Origin: CAYLLN01 sp033762315
GTDB lineage: Bacteria; Planctomycetota; Planctomycetia; Pirellulales; Pirellulaceae
Direction: 5' to 3'
DNA: 64,000 nucleotides
NCBI GenBank assembly: GCA_033762315.1
Contig: JANRLS010000207.1
Span: forward strand, 1-64,000
This document shows positions 51,087 through 59,964 of this stretch, one piece after another (positions within the stretch are counted from its first letter, which is position 1; every line of letters begins with the position of its first letter). A model generated the notes under the pieces. That model was not told the DNA's origin. It made no database searches and saw only the letters and a list, made by a program, of their open reading frames with translations. The translations under genes were made by a program, and so were the position numbers.

Positions 51087-52373
51087 ATGACTCCCACCTT
51101 TGATCCCTACCACCAGTGGCTCGGCATTCCCCCGCAAGAGCAGCCGGCGAATCATTATCGTCTTTTGGGTTTGGAGCAATTTGCCGCCGACCCGAACCAA
51201 ATCGCCCAGGCGGCCGACTTCAAAATGGCCCAGGTGCGAACGTATCAACTCGGTCCGCACGGGGCCATTTCGCAGCGGATTCTGAACGAGCTGGCGACCG
51301 CCCGGATCATGCTCGTCGATCCGCGCCGCAAAGCCGCCTACGACCAGGTGCTGCGCTCGGCGGTGCCCGGCGTGACCGCCGACGCCCAGTCGCTTCCCGC
51401 CCAATTGCCGACTCCCGCGCCGCAGCCTTCGCGCTTGCCGACTGCCGCGGTGGGAGCCGAGCCGCAGCCGGGGCAAATGTTTGGCAAATACAAGATTGTC
51501 GAGCGGGTGAGCTCTTCGAGCTTGGGGCGGATTCACAAAACGCAGCATCTGGAAACCGGCCGGTACTATTTCCTGAAAACCTTGCCCCCCGAAGCGGCCA
51601 AAAGCCCGGAAGTGCAAAAGCGGTTTCAACGCGAGATTGAGATCGTCACCAAGCTGGACCATCCGAATCTGATCGTCGGCCGCGAAGCGGGGCAGTTTGG
51701 CGGTGCGCCGTATCTGATTATGGAGTACGTGCTGGGGACGGACCTGGCGACGCTCGTCAAGCAGCAGGGGCCGCTGGCGATTGACGACGCGGTCGAGTAT
51801 GTGCTGCAAACAGCCCGCGGGCTGGAATCGCTGCATGGGCATGGGATTTTTCATCGCAACCTGAAGCCGCACGTGCTGATGGTCGATTTGCAGGGGAACG
51901 TGCGGATCACGAATCTGCTGCTAGCCAAGCTGGGGGAAGCCTCGAGCATTGCGGGCGGCGACGAAGCCCTGACGATGCAAGGGGAGGCGATGGGGAGCGT
52001 CGATTATCTGCCCCCCGAGCAGGCGATCGATCCGCGCCAGGCCGACCAGCGGAGCGATCTTTATGCCCTGGGCTGCACGCTCTATTTCCTGCTGGCCGGC
52101 AAGCCTCCCTATGCGGCCAAGAACGCCATGCAAAAGGTGCTGGCGCACCGGAGCGCGCCGATTCCCGCGTTGAAAGCGGTTCGCCCCGAAACGCCCGCCT
52201 GGCTCGATGCCGCCTATCAGAAGCTGCTCGCCAAGGAACCCGCTGGCCGGTTTGCCAACGCCAGCGAGCTGATCAAGGCCCTGGCCCCCGCTGGGCCGGT
52301 GGTGACGGGGTCGATTGAGAAGCCAAAGTCTTGGTTCGGCAAGATCCTGGCGAAGATCGGATTGGGGAAATGA
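51087..52373 (+). CDS. J-like domain fused to a probable pseudokinase
   Basis: A 428-residue protein. The N-terminal planctomycete J-like domain (1-95) is 'WLGIPPQEQPANHYRLLGLE' onward. The kinase fold covers 133-400 but the active site is broken: K164 stays; the HRD becomes H256-R257-N258; the Mg-binding Asn is V263; and the DFG is replaced by N276-L277-L278. The glycine loop 'ERVSSSSLGRIHK' is degenerate. APE (P309-P310-E311) and 'QRSDLYALGC' are kept, so the fold is likely intact. It is divergent to the FHA-GAF-cyclase and four bases from the next gene's possible start. Confidence 0.87.
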   Translation: MTPTFDPYHQWLGIPPQEQPANHYRLLGLEQFAADPNQIAQAADFKMAQVRTYQLGPHGAISQRILNELATARIMLVDPRRKAAYDQVLRSAVPGVTADAQSLPAQLPTPAPQPSRLPTAAVGAEPQPGQMFGKYKIVERVSSSSLGRIHKTQHLETGRYYFLKTLPPEAAKSPEVQKRFQREIEIVTKLDHPNLIVGREAGQFGGAPYLIMEYVLGTDLATLVKQQGPLAIDDAVEYVLQTARGLESLHGHGIFHRNLKPHVLMVDLQGNVRITNLLLAKLGEASSIAGGDEALTMQGEAMGSVDYLPPEQAIDPRQADQRSDLYALGCTLYFLLAGKPPYAAKNAMQKVLAHRSAPIPALKAVRPETPAWLDAAYQKLLAKEPAGRFANASELIKALAPAGPVVTGSIEKPKSWFGKILAKIGLGK

Positions 52374-52405
52374 ACGCACGAAAGCAGAATAATGAGGGCA
52401 GAATA

Positions 52406-53530
52406 ATGAGGATGTTGGCTACAGCGTCAAGTTCGGTCTCGCCTCTGCGACTGCTGTTGTCAGCTGGACTTGTCCTGCTACTTATGGGAATTGCCGCGTC
52501 CGCCGAGCCGACCGAGGCCGAGAAGCGGGCGGCGGCGCTGGGGGCCATTCGCGAAACGGCAGCGGCGCGGGGTAACCTGGATGCGATCAATGCCAAAATC
52601 GCGGAGGCCCGCAAGCTGCAAGGGGAACCGGCCTATGATAAGGAATTGGCCCGGCTCGAAGAGCTGACGACGTATGCCCTGCGGGTCTGGGAGCACATCG
52701 AAAACGTGCTGAAGAACATTACCAACATCCCCGAGATGAAAATCGGCGACCAGATTGTCGCTCCGGTCGATTATCTTGGCGGCACCCTCATCATTCGCAT
52801 CGCGGGCCAGAATCGCGAATACACCAAGAAGAACATGCCCGGCAAGTTGGCGCTGGCCCTTGCCCAGCAGGAAATGACCCCCGATAACCCCGGTAATAAG
52901 GTTCATTTCGGGGCCATGCTCGTGCTCGATGCCAAGGGGGACAAAAAGCTCGCCAAGCAAATGTGGGACGAGGCGGCCAAGGCAGGGGTCGATGTAACGC
53001 GGCTGCTGCCGGAACTCGACGTGCCGCCGATTCCGGTTCCCGCGCAGGTGCCGGCGATGAATGTCGTGCTGCGGAACATGCTGAGCGACAAAAACTGGCT
53101 GCTCCGCCGCAAACCGACCAAGGCGTGGACGAAGGCCAACAACGGCGACATCGTGACGCAAAACGACGACGGCCGGCTCGTCGGCCGTGTTCCCACGAGC
53201 GAGACTGGCCCGGTGCAAATCGTCACGAAGCGACCGATAAGTGGCGACTTCACCTGCCGGATGATCGTGCAGTCCGCCGGCAAGGGGAATGCCATCGCCC
53301 TATTCGCCGCCGACGGAGACGACGCCGGCTTTACCGCGCCGCTGCCGGTAGGAACCTTCCTCGTGGAGATCACGCGGGCGCAAGGGAAAGTGACGTTCCA
53401 AATCGGCGAGCAAGAGGCGACAGCGACCGCCATCGGAATGCTCGGCCCGCGCACTCCGTGCGCCGTTGGCCTGCTCATGCCGCCGGGGGGCGAGGCCACG
53501 ATTGCCGCGATTGAATTCGTAGCGAAGTAA
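52406..53530 (+). CDS. Secreted protein of unknown function with a C-terminal laminin-G/DUF1080-like domain
   Basis: A 374-residue protein; ATG at 52406 has GAGG at good spacing, but an ATG at 52370 overlaps the pseudokinase stop (ATGA). A Sec signal peptide ends near 'GIAASAEP'. The region to about residue 210 is charged and helical; the C-terminal 160 residues ('KAWTKANNGDIVTQNDDGRL' and 'GDFTCRMIVQSAGKGNAIAL') form a beta-sandwich-like fold reminiscent of DUF1080. Function unknown; it is probably co-transcribed with the pseudokinase gene. Confidence 0.65.
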   Translation: MRMLATASSSVSPLRLLLSAGLVLLLMGIAASAEPTEAEKRAAALGAIRETAAARGNLDAINAKIAEARKLQGEPAYDKELARLEELTTYALRVWEHIENVLKNITNIPEMKIGDQIVAPVDYLGGTLIIRIAGQNREYTKKNMPGKLALALAQQEMTPDNPGNKVHFGAMLVLDAKGDKKLAKQMWDEAAKAGVDVTRLLPELDVPPIPVPAQVPAMNVVLRNMLSDKNWLLRRKPTKAWTKANNGDIVTQNDDGRLVGRVPTSETGPVQIVTKRPISGDFTCRMIVQSAGKGNAIALFAADGDDAGFTAPLPVGTFLVEITRAQGKVTFQIGEQEATATAIGMLGPRTPCAVGLLMPPGGEATIAAIEFVAK

Positions 53531-53609
53531 GGTTGCATCGCGCCGAACAATCAACGATTATTGATGGGTTGGTTGGCGGATTCGCGTGTCCCTCTCCCGG
53601 AGCGATTTC

Positions 53610-55016
53610 ATGCTCTCGATTCGCGGCGCAAGCGCCCGGCTGTGCGATGGCGTATCGCGGCGCGACGTGCTGCAGGTTGGCGCGCTGGGCATGACCGGCC
53701 TCGCCCTGCCGCACCTGTTGGCGGCCCAGGCGAGCGGCGCGGCCAAATCGCGGCCGGCATCGGGGGGGAAGGCCAAGTCGTGCATTTTGCTGTTTTTGAT
53801 GGGGGGACCGCCGCAGCATTCCACTTGGGATCCGAAGCCGGAAGCGCCGGACGACGTGCGCGGCGAAATCGGCTCCATCGCCACGAAGTTGCCCGGCGTG
53901 CAATTCGGTGAGCTAATGCCCAAGCTGGCCGACCGGGCAGACAAGCTGTGCGTCCTGCGGGCGGTGGCAACGGGGGACAACGCCCACTCCTCTAGCGGCT
54001 ACTACATGCTGACGGGACGGCCGCATGCTCCGATGAATGCTGAGAACGCCAACCCCGGCGCACCAAACAATTGGCCGAACATCGGCTCGGTGGTGAATAG
54101 CCTGTCGCCGCCGCGCGGCGAATTGCCCGGCGCGGTCCGCCTGCCGTGCCATATTTTCAATACCGATGGCTCGGTCTGGCCGGGACAAGACGCGGGGTTT
54201 TTGGGCAAAAGTGTCGATCCGTGGCTCTTTCGCTGCACTCCGGCATCGCCCGATTTCAAGATTCCCGAGTTCAGTCTGCCCGTCGATGTGCCGGCCGAGA
54301 GGCTGGCGGTGCGGCATTCGCTCCTGCGCGAGCTGAATCAGGGGTTTGCCCGTGTCGAGCGGAGCGGGCAGCTAAATCATTACGACGGCCTCACGCAGCG
54401 GGCTTTCGATCTTTTGGCCTCTCCCCCGTCGCGAGCCGCTTTCGACTTGGCCCGCGAGGCAGACGAAGTTCGCGACCGCTACAGCCGCACGCAGTTTGGC
54501 CAAAGTGTGCTGCTCGCCCGCCGGCTGGTCGAAGCGAGGGTGCGGCTGGTGCAGGTCAACTGGCATCGCGGTCCGGATTAACCCTCAGACAATCCGTGCT
54601 GGGATTCGCATCTCAATGAAACCAAGCGGCTGAAAGAGGTGCTGGTTCCGCCGCTCGACGCGGCCTATTCGGCACTGATCGATGATCTGACCGCGCGCGG
54701 CTTGCTCGACGAGACGCTGGTCGTCTGCCTGGCCGAATTCGGCCGGACGCCCCGGTTCAACAAGCGTGGCGGCCGCGACCACTGGGGCCCAGTCTTTTCG
54801 ATCGCCCTGGCCGGTGGCGGCGTGCGCGCGGGCTGCGTACACGGAGCTTCCGACCGCATCGGCGGCTATCCGAAGGATGGCCTCGTCCGGCCCGAGGACA
54901 TTACGGCCACCATCTTCCATTGCCTCGGTTTCACCCCCGAAACCGAGATTCACGATGCCCAAGGCCGCCCCCTCGCCATTAGCCGCGGGCAGGTGCTGCA
55001 CGAAATTCTGGCGTAG
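53610..55016 (+). pseudogene. DUF1501 protein gene interrupted by an in-frame TAA
   Basis: ATG at 53610 with GGAG upstream starts a Tat-type signal ('SRRDVLQVGALGMTGLALPH'). The frame runs to TAA at 54579-54581 inside the conserved 'VNWHRGPD' segment, then continues in the same frame without further stops to 55016 ('DNPCWDSHLNE', 'VVCLAEFGRTPRFNKRGGRD', 'DITATIFHCLGFTP'). Removing the stop gives a normal-length family member. A single base change (GAA to TAA) would explain it. No frameshift is involved. The downstream half has an in-frame GTG at 54639 that could restart translation. Confidence 0.85.
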
Positions 55017-55097
55017 CGGCAAATAGCTTTCGCTCCTCGCGCATCTTACAATCGCCTGCACGTCTCGTCGGCGATTCCGCCTCCCAGGAGCCTATTC

Positions 55098-56498
55098 ATG
55101 CGCCAGCTTTGGTCGGTCGTTGGTTTCGTCGCTCTAGCAACGCTAACGGGTGGTCTGGTGGCGGCCGAAAGCGCGGCGAAGCCGAATGTCATCGTCATTC
55201 TGGTCGATGACACGGGGTATGCCGACATCGGTGCCTATGGGGGGAAGGACATCCCCACGCCGCACATCGATTCGCTGGCGAGCGGGGGCATTCGGTTCAC
55301 CAGCGGGTATGTCTCGTGTCCCTATTGCAGTCCGACGCGGGCCGGCCTCAACACCGGCCGCTACCAAACGCGATTCGGCCACGAATTCAACGAACCCGGC
55401 CCCGCCCAGCGCGAAAGCTTCGGCCTGCCGCTCTCGGAAAAGACCATCGCCGACCGCCTGAAGGGACAGGGCTACGCGACCGGAGCCATCGGCAAATGGC
55501 ATCTCGGATATGTCCCCGACCGCCGACCGATGGCTCGCGGCTACGACGAATTCTATGGCACGCTCGGCAATACGCCGTTTTATAAGCCGACGAATTTCGT
55601 CGATTCCCGCAAGTCGGCCGATCCGCAACCGATGGACGACCCGCAGTATTACACCACCGACGCCTATGCCGAGCGGGCCGAGCAATTCATCACGGCCCAT
55701 AAGGACGGGCCGTTTTTCCTTTATCTGCCGTTCAATGCCAATCACGTTCCGGTGCAATCGCCGCAAAAATATCTCGACCGCTTCCCGCACATCGCTAATC
55801 CCGAGCGGAAGGGATACGCGGCGATGTTCTCGGCTTTGGACGATGCGATTGGCCGCGTGCTCGCCGCGGTGAGAAAGATCGGCCAGGAGGAAAACACGCT
55901 GGTGTTCTTCCTGAGCGACAACGGCGGTCCCATGACCAAGATGGGGCAGAACGGCTCGAACAACGCTCCGCTGCGAGGACAAAAGGGGGACACTTGGGAG
56001 GGGGGCATTCGTGTCCCCTTCATCGTGCAGTGGAAGGGGCGGTTGCCCGCCGGCAAGGTGGTTGACGAGCCGGTGATTTCGCTCGACATTTTGCCCACGG
56101 CGGTTGCCGCTGCCGGTGGCAAAGTTCCTGCCGATTGGAAACTCGACGGCGTGAATCTGCTGCCGTATCTCGAAGGGAAGCAATCCGGCTCGCCGCACGA
56201 AGCGCTCTACTGGCGGTTTGGCCCGCAACTGGCGGTCCGCCAAGGTAATTGGAAGCTGGTGCAGGCGTTCGACGACTCGCGGTCCGATCAGCCCGGCCAG
56301 CCGAACAAGTATCACGTTGTGGCCCAGCCGCAGCTTCATGATTTGGCTGCCGATCCGGGCGAATCAAAAGACCTGGCCGCGGCCCATCCCGATAAGGCCG
56401 CCGCCTTGAATGCCCTGTGGGTCAAGTGGAATGCCGAGAACCAGCCCCCGGCCTGGGTTCCGAACCCCAATCCGCCGGTCAAAAAGAAACAGGGCTGA
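55098..56498 (+). CDS. Formylglycine-dependent sulfatase 1
   Basis: A 466-residue secreted arylsulfatase-type enzyme with Sec signal ('VVGFVALATLTGGLVAAES'). The catalytic motif is C77-S-P-T-R in 'CPYCSPTRAGLNTGRYQTRF', with Cys to be converted to formylglycine. Ca-binding 'VDDTGYADIG' precedes it, and 'GKWHLGYVPDRRP', 'DNGGPMTKMGQNGSN' follow. It acts on sulfated polysaccharides or glycolipids in planctomycete fashion. It starts 82 bases after the broken DUF1501 gene. Confidence 0.95.
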   Translation: MRQLWSVVGFVALATLTGGLVAAESAAKPNVIVILVDDTGYADIGAYGGKDIPTPHIDSLASGGIRFTSGYVSCPYCSPTRAGLNTGRYQTRFGHEFNEPGPAQRESFGLPLSEKTIADRLKGQGYATGAIGKWHLGYVPDRRPMARGYDEFYGTLGNTPFYKPTNFVDSRKSADPQPMDDPQYYTTDAYAERAEQFITAHKDGPFFLYLPFNANHVPVQSPQKYLDRFPHIANPERKGYAAMFSALDDAIGRVLAAVRKIGQEENTLVFFLSDNGGPMTKMGQNGSNNAPLRGQKGDTWEGGIRVPFIVQWKGRLPAGKVVDEPVISLDILPTAVAAAGGKVPADWKLDGVNLLPYLEGKQSGSPHEALYWRFGPQLAVRQGNWKLVQAFDDSRSDQPGQPNKYHVVAQPQLHDLAADPGESKDLAAAHPDKAAALNALWVKWNAENQPPAWVPNPNPPVKKKQG

Positions 56499-56526
56499 GG
56501 CGGCAAGCGATCCACCAACAAAATAG

Positions 56527-56548
56527 CCGGGAGCAAACTTGCTCCCGG
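56527..56548 (+). repeat. Hairpin between the two sulfatase genes
   Basis: CCGGGAGCAA-AC-TTGCTCCCGG is a 10-bp perfect inverted repeat with a 2-base centre (or 9-bp stem, 4-base loop). The 101-base gap otherwise shows only the RBS-poor leader of the second sulfatase. It may serve as a terminator, an attenuator or a REP-like repeat. Confidence 0.6.
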
Positions 56549-56599
56549 ACAAACCTCCACGGTATTTTCCTTCTCCCTCCGCTTCCAAAGACCCAACCC

Positions 56600-57967
56600 A
56601 TGCGACACACCTTTTCGATCTTGGCCGTGGCGATTGGCCTCGCGTGCCTTCCCGTCTCGCTACTCGCGGCCGAGGCCCGCAAGCCGAACTTCATCTATTT
56701 CCTGTCGGACGACGAGGGCTATGGCGAACTCGGCGCTCAAGGGAACAAAGAGATTCCGACGCCGCACATCGATTCGATTGCCGCCGGCGGCATTCGCTTC
56801 ACGCAAGGCTATGTCTCGGGGCCCTATTGCAGCCCCACGCGGGCCGGGCTGATGACGGGCCGCTATCAAACCCGTTTCGGCCACGAATGGAACGGCAACG
56901 GCCCCAATTTCGGCCTGCCGCTGACCGAAACGACGATTGCCAATCGCCTCAAAGACTTGGGCTATGCGACGTGTGCCGTCGGCAAGTGGCACTTGGGGGA
57001 GGCCGATCAGTTTTTGCCTACGAAACGCGGGTTCGACGAGTTTTATGGCACCAAGGCCAACACGCCCTTTTTCCATCCGACGATCATCGACACCCGCGTT
57101 TCGACCGTGGGAGTGCCGATCACCGACGATAACTTCTACACCACCGACGCCTATGCCGAGCGGGCTTGCGACTGGATCGAAAAGAACAAAGAGAAACCGT
57201 TTTTCCTTTACCTACCGTTCAACGCGCAGCACGCCCCGCTGCAAGCGACGGCGAAGTATCTCGACCGGTTCCCGAACATCACCGACGAGAAGCGGAAGAT
57301 TTTCGCGGCGATGATGTCGGCCAAGGACGACGCGGTGGGGAAAGTCCTCGCCAAGCTGAAAGAGATCGGCCAGTTCGAGAACACGCTGGTCGTCTATCAC
57401 GCCGACAACGGTGGTCCAACGCCGAGCACCACGTCGAAAAACGATCCGCTGCGGGGCTATAAGGCCCAAACCTGGGAAGGGGGAATCCGCGTGCCGTTTA
57501 TGCTGCAGTGGCCGGCGAAGCTCCCCGCGGGAAAAGTATATGAGCATCCCGTCATTCAGCTCGACATGCTGCCGACCTTCGTTTCCGCTGCCGGCGGCGA
57601 GGTGAAGGCCGACTGGAAACTCGATGGCGTGAATCTGCTCCCGTATCTGGAAGGGAAGTTTTCGGACCGCCCGCACGCCACGCTCTATTGGCGGTTCGGC
57701 GAGCAGATGGCGATTCGCCACGGCGACTATAAGCTCGTCAAAGCGGTCGGCATCACCGAGCCGGCCCTGTTCAATCTCGCGACGGACATCGGCGAGAAGA
57801 ACGACCTTATCGCCACCGAAGGGGAGAAGGCCAAGGAGCTAAGCGGCATATGGGACAAGTGGAATGCCGAGCAAGAGCCCGCCCGCTGGAGACCGAATCC
57901 CAACAACAAAAAGAAGGCAGGGAAGAAGGCAAAGGCGGCAGCGCAAGCTCAGCAGGGGCGAGGCTAG
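56600..57967 (+). CDS. Formylglycine-dependent sulfatase 2
   Basis: A 455-residue sulfatase, a close paralogue of the previous gene. ATG at 56600 opens a signal peptide ('MRHTFSILAVAIGLACLPVS'). Again C77-S-P-T-R in 'GPYCSPTRAGLMTGRYQTRF', 'GKWHLGEADQFLPTKRGF' and 'DNGGPTPSTTSKNDPLRGYK'. The end is Lys/Ala-rich. The equal position of the active Cys in both indicates a recent tandem duplication. Confidence 0.95.
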   Translation: MRHTFSILAVAIGLACLPVSLLAAEARKPNFIYFLSDDEGYGELGAQGNKEIPTPHIDSIAAGGIRFTQGYVSGPYCSPTRAGLMTGRYQTRFGHEWNGNGPNFGLPLTETTIANRLKDLGYATCAVGKWHLGEADQFLPTKRGFDEFYGTKANTPFFHPTIIDTRVSTVGVPITDDNFYTTDAYAERACDWIEKNKEKPFFLYLPFNAQHAPLQATAKYLDRFPNITDEKRKIFAAMMSAKDDAVGKVLAKLKEIGQFENTLVVYHADNGGPTPSTTSKNDPLRGYKAQTWEGGIRVPFMLQWPAKLPAGKVYEHPVIQLDMLPTFVSAAGGEVKADWKLDGVNLLPYLEGKFSDRPHATLYWRFGEQMAIRHGDYKLVKAVGITEPALFNLATDIGEKNDLIATEGEKAKELSGIWDKWNAEQEPARWRPNPNNKKKAGKKAKAAAQAQQGRG

Positions 57968-57989
57968 GCGAGGCGGTCTCCGGGCAGCG

Positions 57990-58077
57990 CGCGGCGCGAG
58001 CGTTTGAGTAAGCTCGCGCCGCGAAGGCTTCGCGGGGGTGGTTATAACCACCACGGCCGGCGAGACGCCTGCCCTAC
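57990..58077 (+). repeat. Three palindromes and a diverged 23-bp repeat in a convergent gap
   Basis: A 12-bp stem with a 10-base loop (57990-58023), a 7-bp near-palindrome around CGCGAAGGCTTCGCG (58021-58034) and a perfect 16-bp palindrome GGTGGTTATAACCACC (58037-58052) are followed by a minus-strand copy of the 12960 repeat (58055-58077, about 20 of 23 positions). The gap lies between convergent genes, so a bidirectional terminator role is possible. Confidence 0.65.
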
Positions 58078-58081
58078 ATTG

Positions 58082-58336
58082 CTACCGGCAGCGGCAACGG
58101 CGGGCGTGCCGAACCCGCTTGCAGCAAGTGGTGGGAGCACAGGCAGGGGCGCACTCGGCAGCCTTGGCGACCGGGGCTTGCACCGGACCCTTCTCGGGCG
58201 CGGCGACCGGGGGCTTGATGTCGGACGGCGAGGCCTCCGACTCCGGAGCGACCGGCTGGGCCGGCTGGGCATTAGCGGCCGAGGCCGAGGCGAGCGCGAT
58301 TCCAAGCACGAACAGGGCGAGCCAATTGCGTAGCAT
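58082..58336 (-). CDS. Small cysteine-rich secreted protein
   Basis: An 84-residue protein with a ribosome site GGAG before the ATG at 58336. Signal peptide 'LALFVLGIALASASAANAQP', then a Pro/Ala/Glu-rich spacer and a C-terminal tail with six cysteines ('ECAPACAPTTCCKR' then 'RRCRCR'). I know no function. Such Cys/Arg tails could bind metal or make disulfides outside the cytoplasm. Confidence 0.7.
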   Translation of the reverse strand: MLRNWLALFVLGIALASASAANAQPAQPVAPESEASPSDIKPPVAAPEKGPVQAPVAKAAECAPACAPTTCCKRVRHARRCRCR

Positions 58337-58485
58337 GGGAGTTCTCCAAGTGGAAATGACATCGGCAGAATAGCTTACGCAGTTTACCCATTTCCACGCG
58401 CTCGCGAAAACCGGTAGCCACGTTGCGGCGGCCCTTGTCCCGGTTCACCGGTCGGCGGCCCTTCCAAAATTCGCGCGTTAGCCCC

Positions 58486-58514
58486 TTGACAAATGAACGC
58501 AAGTTCAGTACAAT
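58486..58514 (+). promoter_or_regulatory. Consensus-type promoter with an internal palindrome (possible operator)
   Basis: TTGACA at 58486-58491 and TACAAT at 58509-58514, spacer 17. A TGAAC-GCAA-GTTCA palindrome (58494-58507) lies inside the spacer. Its GAAC-N4-GTTC core has the shape of the Gram-positive-type LexA box, but two positions deviate from the full box and LexA regulation is only a possibility. It reads toward the 66-residue ORF at 58532. Confidence 0.65.
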
Positions 58515-58531
58515 TATGGCATGTTGGAACC

Positions 58532-58732
58532 ATGCTGAATTCCTGGCGTTCGCACCGCAGTGAATCTCCCAAACACAAGCCGCAATGGGGATCGAGAAAT
58601 ATGAAGACCGCTTATCGCCCTAGTTGCCGAATTGGCTGGGAGAAAATCCATAAAGCCTTGGCAATAAAGCGTTTACGGCTCGCCCATCAGAAGAACGAAA
58701 ACTCAGAAAGACGCACAAATATAACTAATTGA
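58532..58732 (+). CDS. Small basic ORF of unknown function
   Basis: A 66-residue ORF starting with the ATG at 58532, about 11 bases after the expected transcription start, so nearly leaderless. The frame is open upstream to 58493. Product basic, rich in Arg, Lys and His ('WEKIHKALAIKRLRLAHQK'), which might be helical. No family recognised. The locus may instead be a small RNA. Confidence 0.35.
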   Translation: MLNSWRSHRSESPKHKPQWGSRNMKTAYRPSCRIGWEKIHKALAIKRLRLAHQKNENSERRTNITN

Positions 58733-58834
58733 CCACCCGTAGGGTTGGTCTCGTGACCGGCGAACTTCTCGGCTTGAGTCACCCCCAACGCTGTGGCCAG
58801 TTCCCAACCTCCATCCTCCAGCCCGAACATTCTC

Positions 58835-59935
58835 ATGTCTTGGATTGCCGACCGGACCCGTGCCTTCGATTCCAGCGGCATTCGCAAGGTCTTCGACCTG
58901 GCGGCGAAGATGAAGGATCCGATCAACCTGTCGATTGGCCAGCCCGATTTCGACGTTCCCCAGCCGATCAAAGACGCCTGCGTGGAGGCCATCCAGGCAG
59001 GCAAGAACGCCTATTCGCCGACCCAGGGCATGGCCGTTTTGCGCGAGAAGCTGCAAGCCCGGATCGACGCCGAGTATCAGCATCGCGACCGTAAGGTGTT
59101 CGTCAGCAGCGGCACGAGCGGGGGCTTATCGCTGACGATGTGGTCGCTGGTCAATCCCGGCGACGAAGTGATCGTGTTCGATCCCTATTTCGTGATGTAC
59201 ACCGCGCTCACGCAACTCGTGGGCGGTGTGCCGGTGCTGATCGACACGCATCCCGATTTTCGGATCGACCTGGAAAAAGTCGCGGCCGCGATCACGCCGC
59301 GCACCAAGCTGATCCTGCTGAATAGCCCCGCCAACCCGACCGGCGTGCTGGCCAGCGAAGCCGAAGTGCGGGGCCTCGCCGAGCTAGCGGCCAAACACAA
59401 CATCGCGCTCCTCTCGGACGAAATCTATCGAGCCTTTTGCTATGACGGGCCGTTCAGCAGCCCGGCCAAATTCAACGACCGGACCATCGTTATCGATGGC
59501 TTCAGCAAGAGTCACGCGATGACCGGCTGGCGGCTGGGATTTGTCCATGGGCCGGCGGAAGTGATCGACACCATGCTCAAGCTCCAGCAATACACGTTTG
59601 TTTGCGCCCCGCAGCCCGTGCAATGGGCCGGTGCCGTGGCGATGGATGTGCCGATGACCGACCACATCGACGAGTATCGCCGCAAGCGCGATCGTGTTTA
59701 TCAAGGGCTGGCCGATAAGTATGAGGTCGTGAAGCCCGGCGGCGCGTTCTATATCTACGTGAAAGCTCCGCGCGGTCTGACCGGCAGCCAATTCGTCACT
59801 CAGGCGATCGAGCACAACCTGCTCGTCATTCCCGGCAACATCTTCAGCCAGCGCGACACGCACTTTCGCATTTCGTATGCCGCCAGCGACCGCACGATCG
59901 AGCGCGGGATTGAGGTGCTGCGGAAGTTGGCGTGA
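58835..59935 (+). CDS. Class I/II pyridoxal-phosphate aminotransferase (AspAT-like)
   Basis: A 366-residue enzyme; ATG at 58835 chosen as the fold start (frame opens at 58793). PLP-binding landmarks: 'LSIGQPDFDVPQPI', 'NAYSPTQGMAVLREKL', 'FVSSGTSGGLSLTMWSLVNP', 'NSPANPTGVLA', 'LLSDEIYRAFCYDG' and Schiff-base K225 in 'DGFSKSHAMTGWRLGF'. Resembles aspartate/aromatic aminotransferases of the Ib/If group; exact substrate unclear. Cytoplasmic. Confidence 0.92.
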   Translation: MSWIADRTRAFDSSGIRKVFDLAAKMKDPINLSIGQPDFDVPQPIKDACVEAIQAGKNAYSPTQGMAVLREKLQARIDAEYQHRDRKVFVSSGTSGGLSLTMWSLVNPGDEVIVFDPYFVMYTALTQLVGGVPVLIDTHPDFRIDLEKVAAAITPRTKLILLNSPANPTGVLASEAEVRGLAELAAKHNIALLSDEIYRAFCYDGPFSSPAKFNDRTIVIDGFSKSHAMTGWRLGFVHGPAEVIDTMLKLQQYTFVCAPQPVQWAGAVAMDVPMTDHIDEYRRKRDRVYQGLADKYEVVKPGGAFYIYVKAPRGLTGSQFVTQAIEHNLLVIPGNIFSQRDTHFRISYAASDRTIERGIEVLRKLA

Positions 59936-59964
59936 GTACGCGAACGGGAAACGCAAATAGAGAG

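Larger units (their letters stand above)
58337..58834 (+). other. 498-base gap with a strong promoter and a small ORF
   Basis: This divergent gap is visibly AT-richer than its neighbours between about 58486 and 58735. It holds the promoter at 58486 and the ORF at 58532 described separately. No tRNA-like fold, CRISPR or IS end was seen. Confidence 0.5.
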
